Assembly (NCBI GenBank): GCA_017464045.1
Contig: JAFUEG010000045.1
Coordinates: 1-6,223 of the forward strand
DNA: 6,223 bases
From: Lachnospiraceae bacterium
GTDB lineage: Bacteria; Bacillota_A; Clostridia; Lachnospirales; Lachnospiraceae
Reading direction: 5' to 3'
In this document: positions 1 through 5,509 of the stretch, piece by piece
Layout: each line of letters opens with the position of its first letter
Numbering within the stretch: the stretch's first letter is position 1
Notes under the pieces: generated by a model
The model's input: only the letters and a program-made list of their open reading frames with translations
What the model was told of the DNA's origin: nothing
The model's database searches: none
Position numbers and translations under genes: made by a program

Positions 1-446
1 GAACGAAGACCCTTACCTAAATCCTCAAGACCTGCACCAACTGCAAGACCATCCTCTGAGAATGCACTCTGTGAACGACCGTAAACTATCTGTAAGAATA
101 ACTCTCTCATAGCTGTATTGATAGCATCACATACGAGGTCAGTATTAAGTGCCTCCATAACGGTAAGACCAGGTAAAATCTCTGCTGCCATAGCTGCTGA
201 GTGAGTCATACCTGAACATCCGATAGTTTCTACTAAAGCTTCCTGAATAATACCTTCCTTAACATTAAGTGAAAGCTTGCAGGCTCCCTGCTGTGGAGCA
301 CACCAGCCAACACCATGTGTGAAACCGGAGATATCTTTTACTTCCTTTGCCTGTACCCACTTTGCTTCTTCAGGGATTGGTGCACTACCATGGTGTACAC
401 CCTGAGCAACAGGGCACATGTTTTCAACTTCCTTTGTGTAAATCAT
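1..446 (-). CDS. IscU/NifU-like iron-sulfur scaffold-type protein (3' partial)
   Basis: The first 148 codons are visible and the C-terminus lies beyond the left edge. The start is the ATG at 446-444, with AGGAG (minus strand, 454-458) seven bases upstream. I recognise the protein as a clostridial family usually annotated as an iron-sulfur cluster assembly scaffold protein, commonly encoded beside a 'GGGtGRT' protein. Residues 72-99 (VETIGCSGMTHSAAMAAEIL, then a PG-x-TVMEAL stretch) align by eye with the IscU/NifU segment around its second cluster-ligand cysteine (GCG/GCA, then S-x-A-x-E, then a G-K/L-T-x-x-EAL stretch). Cysteines at 11, 49, 56, 77 and 106 are candidate ligands. The N-terminal 45 residues (MCPVAQGVHHG, GFTHGVGWCAPQQGAC) are not part of classical IscU. 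The precise function is unproven: it could be a scaffold or a dedicated partner of the neighbouring protein rather than the housekeeping Fe-S assembly factor. It lies downstream of yajC on the same strand. Confidence 0.8.
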   Translation of the reverse strand, partial: MIYTKEVENMCPVAQGVHHGSAPIPEEAKWVQAKEVKDISGFTHGVGWCAPQQGACKLSLNVKEGIIQEALVETIGCSGMTHSAAMAAEILPGLTVMEALNTDLVCDAINTAMRELFLQIVYGRSQSAFSEDGLAVGAGLEDLGKGLR

Positions 447-482
447 GTCGAAACTCCTTTCAATTATTTAATTTTCATTAAA

Positions 483-507
483 ATGTTTTCGTAGGCATCG
501 AAAACAT
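483..507. repeat. perfect 9-bp inverted repeat between yajC and the scaffold gene
   Basis: ATGTTTTCG (483-491) and CGAAAACAT (499-507) are exact reverse complements around a 7-base spacer. On the minus strand the hairpin is followed by TTTTAATG (counting the last stem T), so it could be a weak Rho-independent terminator for the tgt-yajC transcript, although the stem has only three G-C pairs and the T-run is short. It also lies 36 bases upstream of the scaffold gene start, so it could equally be an operator. A looser TTTTC...CGAAAA pair lies beside it at 519-536, with a 6- to 8-base gap. The rest of 447-553 shows no convincing promoter. Confidence 0.45.
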
Positions 508-553
508 CATCATGTACATTTTCTCACAAACGAAAAAATAAGTCTACTATTTT

Positions 554-904
554 TTACTTCTTTTCCTTACCAAGTTTACTCTCAGACTTCTTATCGTCAT
601 CAGCTTCCTCTTCTTCATCCTTAACAATAGCTGAACCGGCCTTTTCAACCTCGGCAATTGCATTTTTATGCATTGGAATTCTACAATGTCTGTCATTACC
701 AAACTCTACTATAACTGTTGTATCATCAACGATATCAAGCAAAGTTCCGTAAAAACCGCCTGTTGTCATGATAGTGTCACCGGGTTCCATCGCATTATGC
801 AAATCTTCCATCTGCTTTTGCTGTTTCTTCTGAGGCTTGATGACCATAAGATATATAAGTCCAAAAAAGAAAGCAAAGTAAAGAATTATACCAAAAGCAC
901 CCAT
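554..904 (-). CDS. yajC: Preprotein translocase subunit YajC
   Basis: This 116-residue protein has the full YajC layout. There is one N-terminal membrane helix (about residues 4-22), a basic KPQKKQQK segment (23-30) on the cytoplasmic side, then a small beta-rich domain with the family's GD (42-43), TTGGFYG (47-53) and HKNAIAEVE (79-87) signatures. YajC associates with SecDF at the SecYEG channel and assists protein export; it is generally not essential. The tail from residue 95 on is strongly charged (EEEE, DDDKK, KEKK), a common variable extension in clostridial homologues. The start at 904 is supported by AGGAGG (minus strand, 912-917) seven bases upstream. It follows tgt, as in many bacteria, but the usual next genes secD/secF are not adjacent: the next gene is the Fe-S scaffold-like protein. 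Confidence 0.95.
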   Translation of the reverse strand: MGAFGIILYFAFFFGLIYLMVIKPQKKQQKQMEDLHNAMEPGDTIMTTGGFYGTLLDIVDDTTVIVEFGNDRHCRIPMHKNAIAEVEKAGSAIVKDEEEEADDDKKSESKLGKEKK

Positions 905-948
905 TTTATTTCCTCCTAAAATTTATTAAATCTCACTCATCATATATT

Positions 949-977
949 ATTATAAAAAGGTAAAATATGCAAGTGAT
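949..977 (-). promoter_or_regulatory. possible yajC promoter
   Basis: On the minus strand a perfect TATAAT lies at 954-949, preceded at 17 bases by ATCACT (977-972), only a 3/6 match to TTGACA. The -10 lies 44 bases upstream of the yajC start. Because the DNA is A/T-rich, a chance TATAAT is easily possible and yajC may simply be read through from tgt, since no terminator is seen between the two genes. The rest of 905-1013 shows only the yajC ribosome binding site. Confidence 0.3.
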
Positions 978-1013
978 TTATAATACAAATAACTCACTCC
1001 AAAGACTCCACTT

Positions 1014-2144
1014 TTATTGTCCACTCTCAAAATCAGTTATAAATCTCGACTTAAACGTGTCAAAGCTATGTTCATCAATTGCATTTCTTATATCTTCCAT
1101 AAGATGATTATAAAAATACAGGTTATGCAATACGCAAAACCTCATGCCAAGCATCTCCTTCGCCTTAAGAAGATGTCTTATATATGCCCTGGAATATCTG
1201 CGGCATGCCGGACATCCACAACCCTTTTCTATAGGCTCATTATCTGTTTCATATTTGGCATTAAAAAGATTTATCTTGCCATGATGTGTATATACATGCC
1301 CGTGTCTTCCGTTTCTTGAAGGATATACGCAGTCAAAGAAATCAACGCCACGCTCAACCGCTTCAAGTATGTTAAGCGGCGTGCCGACACCCATCAGATA
1401 CGTTGGCTTATCCTTTGGAAGAAATGGGATTACTGCCTCGATTATACGATACATTTCCTCATGGGTTTCTCCCACTGCAAGACCGCCTATGGCATATCCG
1501 TCAAGATTTATGTCAGCTATAGTCTTGGCATGCTCAATTCTTATATCATCAAATACACCGCCCTGATTAATTCCGAAAAGCATCTGTTTATTGTTGATTG
1601 TATCCGGTAAGGAGTTGAGCCTGTCCATTTCCTTTTTACAGCGAAGAAGCCATCTTGTTGTCCTGTCAACCGAAGGCTGTATATAGCTCCTTTCCGCAAC
1701 CGAAGAAGGACACTCGTCAAAAGCCATAGCAATGGTTGACGCAAGATTTGACTGAATCTGCATACTCTCTTCAGGCCCCATGAAAATCTTTTTACCGTCT
1801 ATGTGAGAGTTAAAATAAACACCTTCTTCTTTAATCTTTCGAAGTCCGGCAAGGGAAAATACCTGAAATCCACCCGAATCCGTGAGTATGGGCTTTTCCC
1901 ACGACATAAATTTATGCAAACCACCCATCTGCTTTACAATCTCATCACCCGGACGTACATGTAAGTGATAAGTATTGGAAAGCTGTACTTGAGTTCCTAT
2001 CCCTTCCAAATCTTCAGTTGATACGGCGCCCTTTATAGCCGCTACCGTTCCTACATTCATAAAAACAGGAGTCTCTATCACTCCATGAGGAGTATGAAAC
2101 TCTCCTCTTTTTGCACTTTTATCTGTTGTAATTAATTTATACAT
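1014..2144 (-). CDS. tgt: tRNA-guanine(34) transglycosylase (Tgt)
   Basis: A complete 376-residue enzyme of normal length for bacterial Tgt. It exchanges guanine 34 in the anticodon of GUN tRNAs (Asp, Asn, His, Tyr) for preQ1, a step in queuosine synthesis. Visible landmarks are the general acid/base D89 in DSGGFQVFSL (89-98), D143-E-C145 in MAFDEC, Q194 in GINQGG (191-196), the GGLAVGE substrate-loop motif (220-226), the catalytic nucleophile D271 in FDCVYPSRNGRHGH (270-283), and the zinc site C309-x-C311-x2-C314 with H340. C145 and V224 correspond by eye to Zymomonas C158 and V233, the residues found in preQ1-using bacterial enzymes rather than queuine-using eukaryotic ones; specificity for preQ1 is therefore inferred. 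The nucleophile region reads YPSRNGRHG instead of the proteobacterial MPTRNARNG, which I regard as a clostridial variant. The ATG at 2144 has only a short GGTGA (minus strand, 2149-2153) as ribosome binding site. yajC follows downstream. Confidence 0.97.
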   Translation of the reverse strand: MYKLITTDKSAKRGEFHTPHGVIETPVFMNVGTVAAIKGAVSTEDLEGIGTQVQLSNTYHLHVRPGDEIVKQMGGLHKFMSWEKPILTDSGGFQVFSLAGLRKIKEEGVYFNSHIDGKKIFMGPEESMQIQSNLASTIAMAFDECPSSVAERSYIQPSVDRTTRWLLRCKKEMDRLNSLPDTINNKQMLFGINQGGVFDDIRIEHAKTIADINLDGYAIGGLAVGETHEEMYRIIEAVIPFLPKDKPTYLMGVGTPLNILEAVERGVDFFDCVYPSRNGRHGHVYTHHGKINLFNAKYETDNEPIEKGCGCPACRRYSRAYIRHLLKAKEMLGMRFCVLHNLYFYNHLMEDIRNAIDEHSFDTFKSRFITDFESGQ

Positions 2145-2179
2145 ATCTTCACCACTTTAAAAAGATTATAATTATTTTT

Positions 2180-2208
2180 ATACTACAATTTATTTTTGTT
2201 TATGTCAA
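2180..2208 (-). promoter_or_regulatory. sigma-A type promoter for tgt
   Basis: On the minus strand a perfect TTGACA (2208-2203) is followed after exactly 17 bases by TAGTAT (2185-2180, a 4/6 match to TATAAT). The -10 lies 35 bases upstream of the tgt start, which gives a leader of roughly 30 bases. That is too short for a preQ1 riboswitch, and none is seen. An A/T tract (T5-C-A7, 2220-2232) lies upstream of the -35 and could act as an UP element. Confidence 0.7.
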
Positions 2209-2234
2209 AGGAAACATACTTTTTCAAAAAAATA

Positions 2235-2263
2235 TAGACTATTTTTCATAAAATAATTATAAT
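2235..2263 (+). promoter_or_regulatory. sigma-A type promoter for the 90-residue protein gene
   Basis: TAGACT (2235-2240, a 4/6 match to TTGACA) is followed after 17 bases by a perfect TATAAT (2258-2263). The predicted start of transcription, near 2270, gives a leader of about 40 bases. The promoter is back-to-back with the tgt promoter, with 26 bases between the two -35 boxes. The -35 box lies within an imperfect palindrome, AAATATAG-A-CTATTTTT (2230-2246, one mismatched pair), which could be an operator. No other strong promoter was found before the ABC genes, so this may also drive them. Confidence 0.6.
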
Positions 2264-2310
2264 AAGTCACAGAAACTTGCTGAGTAATATTTAAAGATGG
2301 GGTAATATAT

Positions 2311-2583
2311 ATGTTCAGAGTTTGGGGAAGAACAGTAAAACGTGGTCATATGCTAAATGAATATACGGCATGCATTGATGACTACACCTTAAACAGAACC
2401 AGAAAGGTGTATGCTGCGCTGGATGAAATATGTGAAAACCTGCATATTCCAAAGCCTTATTGGCTAAAGTTAAATCAAAAGGATTTTATAAAATTTGCTA
2501 AAACCCGTTTTAATCAGGATAATTTTATGGATAAGATAGATTTTGATTATCTGGAGTTTCAGATAATTGAAGAAGACTATTAG
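2311..2583 (+). CDS. conserved hypothetical protein, 90 residues
   Basis: A small soluble protein with no signal peptide, membrane helix, cysteine pair or catalytic motif that I can assign. It begins MFRVWGRTVKRGHML, has a predicted helical centre (RKVYAALDEICENLHIPKPYWL, about residues 31-52), and ends in an acidic FDYLEFQIIEEDY tail (about 78-90). The pattern, with an N-terminal FRVWG, a central 'ALDEIC...KP-W-L' and a C-terminal 'TRF-QD-F...IDFDYLE-Q-IEED', feels familiar from uncharacterised proteins in Lachnospiraceae genomes; no function is known to me. The start at 2311 is preceded by a weak GGGG/GGT-type site (2299-2303) seven bases upstream, and a well-formed promoter lies in front, so it is probably expressed. 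A start at M14 has no better binding site. It is divergent from tgt and lies 75 bases before the ABC genes in the same direction. Co-transcription with them is possible, but the functional link is unproven. Confidence 0.75.
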   Translation: MFRVWGRTVKRGHMLNEYTACIDDYTLNRTRKVYAALDEICENLHIPKPYWLKLNQKDFIKFAKTRFNQDNFMDKIDFDYLEFQIIEEDY

Positions 2584-2620
2584 ATAATTAAACTTACACA
2601 TAAAAAATAATAATTAAACT
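2584..2620 (+). repeat. 11-bp direct repeat in the spacer before the ABC ATPase
   Basis: ATAATTAAACT occurs at 2584-2594 and again at 2610-2620, a 26-base period. The sequence lies directly after the stop codon of the upstream gene. It is A/T-only apart from one C, so chance is plausible. Spacing of two and a half helical turns could also fit a protein-binding pair. No terminator hairpin and no good -35/-10 pair is visible in 2584-2658. Confidence 0.4.
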
Positions 2621-2658
2621 ACTATATTATATTAATCATCAAGGAGTAACATAATAAT

Positions 2659-3279
2659 ATGTTTAATATTGAAAACATTTCAAAATCTTACGGAAAAAAC
2701 CAAGTTTTAAACAATATATCTTTTTTTGCTGACGCAAAAGAAGCTGTGGGTATACTTGGAGTAAATGGCTCAGGCAAATCCACTTTACTCTCTTGTATAG
2801 TAGAAAAATACTCTGATCTTGATATCGGGTATCTTCCACAAAGCAACCCTTTGTTTGACGAATTAAAGCCTGTAGACAATATACGTATGTGGTGCAAACT
2901 TACCAAAAAAGAAATAATCGAAAAATTAAACACCCCACCGCTTGCCGAACTCGGTATAATAAATTTTATAGATAAACCTGTATCAACACTTTCCGGAGGC
3001 ATGAAAAAAAGACTGAGTCTTGCAACGGTTCTGATAAATAATCCATCTATACTTTTAATGGATGAACCTTTTGCTGCGCTTGATCTTCCGGCCAAACAAG
3101 ACATACTTTATTATATGCAGAATTTCAGAGCAGATGGCGGAACAATTATACTGGCTTCTCATGATGAAGATATATTTAATTTTTGCAACCGTGTGCTTCT
3201 ACTAAAAAATGGCAGCCTTATTGATACAAACGAATTAAGAAAAAACGGTATAAGTTTCATTGATATACTCAGAAACTGA
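2659..3279 (+). CDS. ABC transporter ATP-binding protein (compact exporter NBD)
   Basis: A 206-residue nucleotide-binding subunit that powers the two membrane proteins encoded next. Motifs in order: aromatic A-loop Y11, Walker A GVNGSGKST (34-42), Q-loop Q61 in GYLPQ, signature LSGGM (111-115), Walker B ILLMDEP (131-137) with catalytic E136, D-loop around ALD (140-142), and switch histidine H168. All ATPase residues are intact, so it should be active. Two features are odd. K40 to Q61 is only 21 residues, whereas about 40 is usual (MalK K42 to Q82), so the beta-hairpin that normally carries 'G-x-I-x-x-x-G' is missing. There is also no C-terminal extension of the kind found in drug-exporter ATPases of about 300 residues. 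AAGGAG (2641-2646) lies 12 bases before the ATG, somewhat far. The 76-base gap to the first permease contains no terminator. The substrate is unknown. Confidence 0.93.
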   Translation: MFNIENISKSYGKNQVLNNISFFADAKEAVGILGVNGSGKSTLLSCIVEKYSDLDIGYLPQSNPLFDELKPVDNIRMWCKLTKKEIIEKLNTPPLAELGIINFIDKPVSTLSGGMKKRLSLATVLINNPSILLMDEPFAALDLPAKQDILYYMQNFRADGGTIILASHDEDIFNFCNRVLLLKNGSLIDTNELRKNGISFIDILRN

Positions 3280-3312
3280 TTTTAATCAAACAAGTACTTT
3301 TTCACTGTCCAA

Positions 3313-3351
3313 AACGGAGTTTAATATACTATATTTATCAGAACGGAGTTT
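3313..3351 (+). repeat. duplicated ribosome-binding-site sequence before permease 1
   Basis: AACGGAGTTT occurs at 3313-3322 and again at 3342-3351. The second copy supplies the GGAG (3345-3348) seven bases before the ATG at 3356. The first copy has no start codon at a suitable distance (only TTAATATA follows), so it looks like a decoy or relic of a short duplication, 29 bases apart. Confidence 0.5.
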
Positions 3352-3355
3352 TAAA

Positions 3356-4474
3356 ATGTCTTCACACAGACTTTTTTTCAACTTAATAAGAGCAGATTTT
3401 AAGAGAATGAAAAAATACCTTTCTTCTTTGTTGATAGCCATGTTTCTAATTTTAGCCTTTTTATCAACAGCCGGTTCATTTGTTTCAAAACATATATATA
3501 AATCTAAAACGTATGAAACTGCAAAAATAGCATATTATCTTGAGCAGGATAAAGACGAGCGATATATGAATTTTGCTGTTGATTATCTGTCTTCTATGAA
3601 AAGCATGCGTGAAACAGCCAACATAATCGAAGTAAACAGTGTAGAAGAAGGCTATAAAATGCTTGATAATAATGAAGTACTGTTTTTTATATACCTTCCT
3701 GCCGGATTCTATGACGGCATAATGACCGGAAATAATCCGATAGTAAATTTAGTTGTTAGAGACAATAAGAGTATAACTGCTTACATTTCAAACGAACTTT
3801 TTCTGTCACTTGGCAGATATCTGACCATTGCTCAGGCCGCAATTTACAGTGCACTTGATACAGCATGGGCACATGAAATGAGCGATGAGGATGTATTGGA
3901 TATAAACTATAGGTCCAATATGATTTTTTTTGAAAAAGTTACTGATAAAGATTCAGTCATATGTGTAGTAGAAGCATCATCAGAAAACAACTATCCACTT
4001 AAAAAACACTACGAAGCTGCTGCAATTATGCTTAGTCTTTTGTTTATGGCATTTATTTTAATACAATATATACAAAACTACAACGCCGGTATGTCACACA
4101 AGCTAAACATATTCAAAATCAATAAACTGCACATTTTTATAAGCAATTTTTTATGTGTTTTTATTGCGTTGTATATTGCATATATACCTTGTCATTTAGC
4201 TGTTTCCATACTGAATAAACATCTTAATTATAAAGGGCTGTTTACTTCACTTTTTTCAATTTTTATTATTGCACTTATCATATCAATAATCGGCAACCTC
4301 AGTAAAAGTGAATTTTCCGGAAATCTGATTATGCTTTTTACGGCCATAGCCATAGCCTATATAGGTGGTGGTATATTACCTCACGCTATGCTTCCCAGAA
4401 TAATACAAAATATATCAACTTATTTGCCGGGACAATACTTGATATCAAATCTTGCACATTCGTTGTTTGGTTAA
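3356..4474 (+). CDS. ABC-2 type transporter permease subunit 1
   Basis: A 372-residue membrane protein of the ABC2_membrane_3 type. The layout is one N-terminal helix (about 22-43), a large extracytoplasmic domain (about 45-217), then a cluster of helices at about 219-240, 258-285, 294-315 and 321-342. The extracytoplasmic part contains the family-like EGYKMLDNNEVLFFIYLPAG (98-117) and a following VNLVVRDNK strand, as in YhgE/LnrM-type permeases. After helix 5 comes a GGGILPHAMLPRIIQNIS segment (337-354), the usual 'G-x-x-P...LP' re-entrant region, but the protein stops 18 residues later, so the customary sixth helix is absent. The reading frame is open from 3260, but I chose the ATG at 3356: GGAG (3345-3348) lies seven bases upstream, whereas the start at 3260 lies inside the ATPase gene, adds a non-membrane leader and has no ribosome binding site. 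It presumably pairs with permease 2 as a heterodimer. Confidence 0.88.
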   Translation: MSSHRLFFNLIRADFKRMKKYLSSLLIAMFLILAFLSTAGSFVSKHIYKSKTYETAKIAYYLEQDKDERYMNFAVDYLSSMKSMRETANIIEVNSVEEGYKMLDNNEVLFFIYLPAGFYDGIMTGNNPIVNLVVRDNKSITAYISNELFLSLGRYLTIAQAAIYSALDTAWAHEMSDEDVLDINYRSNMIFFEKVTDKDSVICVVEASSENNYPLKKHYEAAAIMLSLLFMAFILIQYIQNYNAGMSHKLNIFKINKLHIFISNFLCVFIALYIAYIPCHLAVSILNKHLNYKGLFTSLFSIFIIALIISIIGNLSKSEFSGNLIMLFTAIAIAYIGGGILPHAMLPRIIQNISTYLPGQYLISNLAHSLFG

Positions 4475-4551
4475 ATATACAAATCAATCTGAGTATTAAA
4501 AAAGATTACTATACTTTAACTGCAGAATGATTTTTATAGGAAAGGTAAAAT

Positions 4552-5499
4552 ATGAAAATATATAACCGTTTTTCAGTGCTTACAAAAAGAATATTATCAA
4601 AAAAGTTATATATATCTATGCTGCTATTAATTATAGCACTAACCACTATATATAAGCTTCTTCCTTCACGCCAAAAAAATACCGAAATAAGAGTTGGAAT
4701 ATATATGAATGATAACTCCGATTATGCAGAAAGTTTTGAAAAAAACATTTCCGAGGTCAATTCCTTATATAGCTTTTATTTTACAGACAGTGAAGAAAAG
4801 CTTATATCGGATATCCAGTCAGGCTATGCCGAATGCGGCTTTTCAGTTCCTATGGATTTCTTTAAGAATTTTATAGCGGGTACTAATAAAGATAATAAAA
4901 TAACCTTATACGTTATACCATCAACAACACTTTCATATGCAATCTCAGAAACTTTTTTTAGTTCCGTTATAACTGTATGCTCATATGACATCCTGACTAC
5001 AGGAACTGAACTATATGAATATAAAGATGAATTAAAAAGTCGAATGGACGACTACCTAAACGGCGAAGAGCTCTTTAAGGTTACATCTGCAACAGATGGT
5101 TCATATAATTATAAAACTACCGATTACATTATTGACCTTCACATATATGAACTTATTATACTTTTACTAATCTTCTCAGGCTTACTTGGATATTACACAT
5201 ACACAAAGGATGCCGAGGAAAATATATATATATCTTTACGAAAATTGGACAGATTTTTTCTTAAATTACTATATATCTTAACCGCTATACTTCCAATTGC
5301 CTTTGTAGGTATAATTTGTTCGATTATATCTTCTTACAGTGTGTCGGTTATACTTAGCATACTTCTTTGTGCTATAGTGGTTCTTATATCGACAATTATT
5401 CTAAGCTTCATAATAAAGAAAAGCACCTATCTCACGAAGGTGCTTCCTATGATTATGCTTGTCGCAATTGTGGTGGTGTTTGTAAAATCTATAATATGA
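4552..5499 (+). CDS. ABC-2 type transporter permease subunit 2
   Basis: A 315-residue membrane protein distantly similar in plan to permease 1. It has an N-terminal helix (about 18-37), an extracytoplasmic domain (about 40-195) with RVGIYMNDNSD (47-57) and a GYAECGFSVPMDFFKNFIAG stretch (91-110) corresponding to 'G-x-x-x-x-x-x-x-P-x-x-F-x-x-x-x-x-G', then helices at about 197-216, 235-258, 263-287 and 297-314. It ends KSII directly after the fifth helix, so both the 'LP' segment and helix six of normal ABC-2 permeases are missing. The start has AAAGG (4541-4545) six bases upstream, and the gap from permease 1 is 77 bases without a terminator. The final 27 codons overlap a hairpin that looks like the terminator of the converging gene, and only 10 bases separate the two stop codons. 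The N-terminus and extracytoplasmic domain argue that it is a real subunit, possibly shortened at its 3' end. Confidence 0.85.
   Translation: MKIYNRFSVLTKRILSKKLYISMLLLIIALTTIYKLLPSRQKNTEIRVGIYMNDNSDYAESFEKNISEVNSLYSFYFTDSEEKLISDIQSGYAECGFSVPMDFFKNFIAGTNKDNKITLYVIPSTTLSYAISETFFSSVITVCSYDILTTGTELYEYKDELKSRMDDYLNGEELFKVTSATDGSYNYKTTDYIIDLHIYELIILLLIFSGLLGYYTYTKDAEENIYISLRKLDRFFLKLLYILTAILPIAFVGIICSIISSYSVSVILSILLCAIVVLISTIILSFIIKKSTYLTKVLPMIMLVAIVVVFVKSII
5412..5445 (-). terminator. Rho-independent terminator of the diguanylate cyclase gene, inside permease 2
   Basis: Read on the minus strand, AAGCACCT (5445-5438), a 9-base loop and AGGTGCTT (5428-5421) form a perfect 8-bp stem that runs into TTTTCTTTATTA (5422-5411). 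This is a classical intrinsic terminator, 65 bases past the stop codon of the leftward diguanylate cyclase gene. On the plus strand the same hairpin is followed by CCTATG with no T-run, so it should not end the permease transcript. It lies wholly within the permease 2 coding sequence (codons for about STYLTKVL). Confidence 0.75.
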
Positions 5500-5509
5500 T
5501 TTTTCAAAT

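Noticed and set aside
668..919. 83-codon plus-strand open frame antisense to yajC
   Set aside because: yajC explains the region, and the antisense product has no recognisable features or ribosome binding site.
1541..1744. 67-codon minus-strand open frame inside tgt in another frame, plus plus-strand frames at 1017-1319 and 1369-1566
   Set aside because: They lie entirely within the well-conserved tgt coding sequence and have no start signals.
2145..2179. Possible preQ1 riboswitch in the tgt leader
   Set aside because: The leader is only about 30 bases of A/T-rich sequence without the C-rich loop or pseudoknot elements of preQ1 aptamers.
2688..3104. 138-codon minus-strand open frame inside the ABC ATPase
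   Set aside because: It is antisense to a gene with every ABC motif intact, has no ribosome binding site, and its translation shows no domain.
3260..3355. Upstream extension of permease 1 by 32 codons overlapping the ATPase gene
   Set aside because: It has no ribosome binding site at 3260, the added residues look random, and the ATG at 3356 has GGAG at ideal spacing directly before the expected N-terminal helix.
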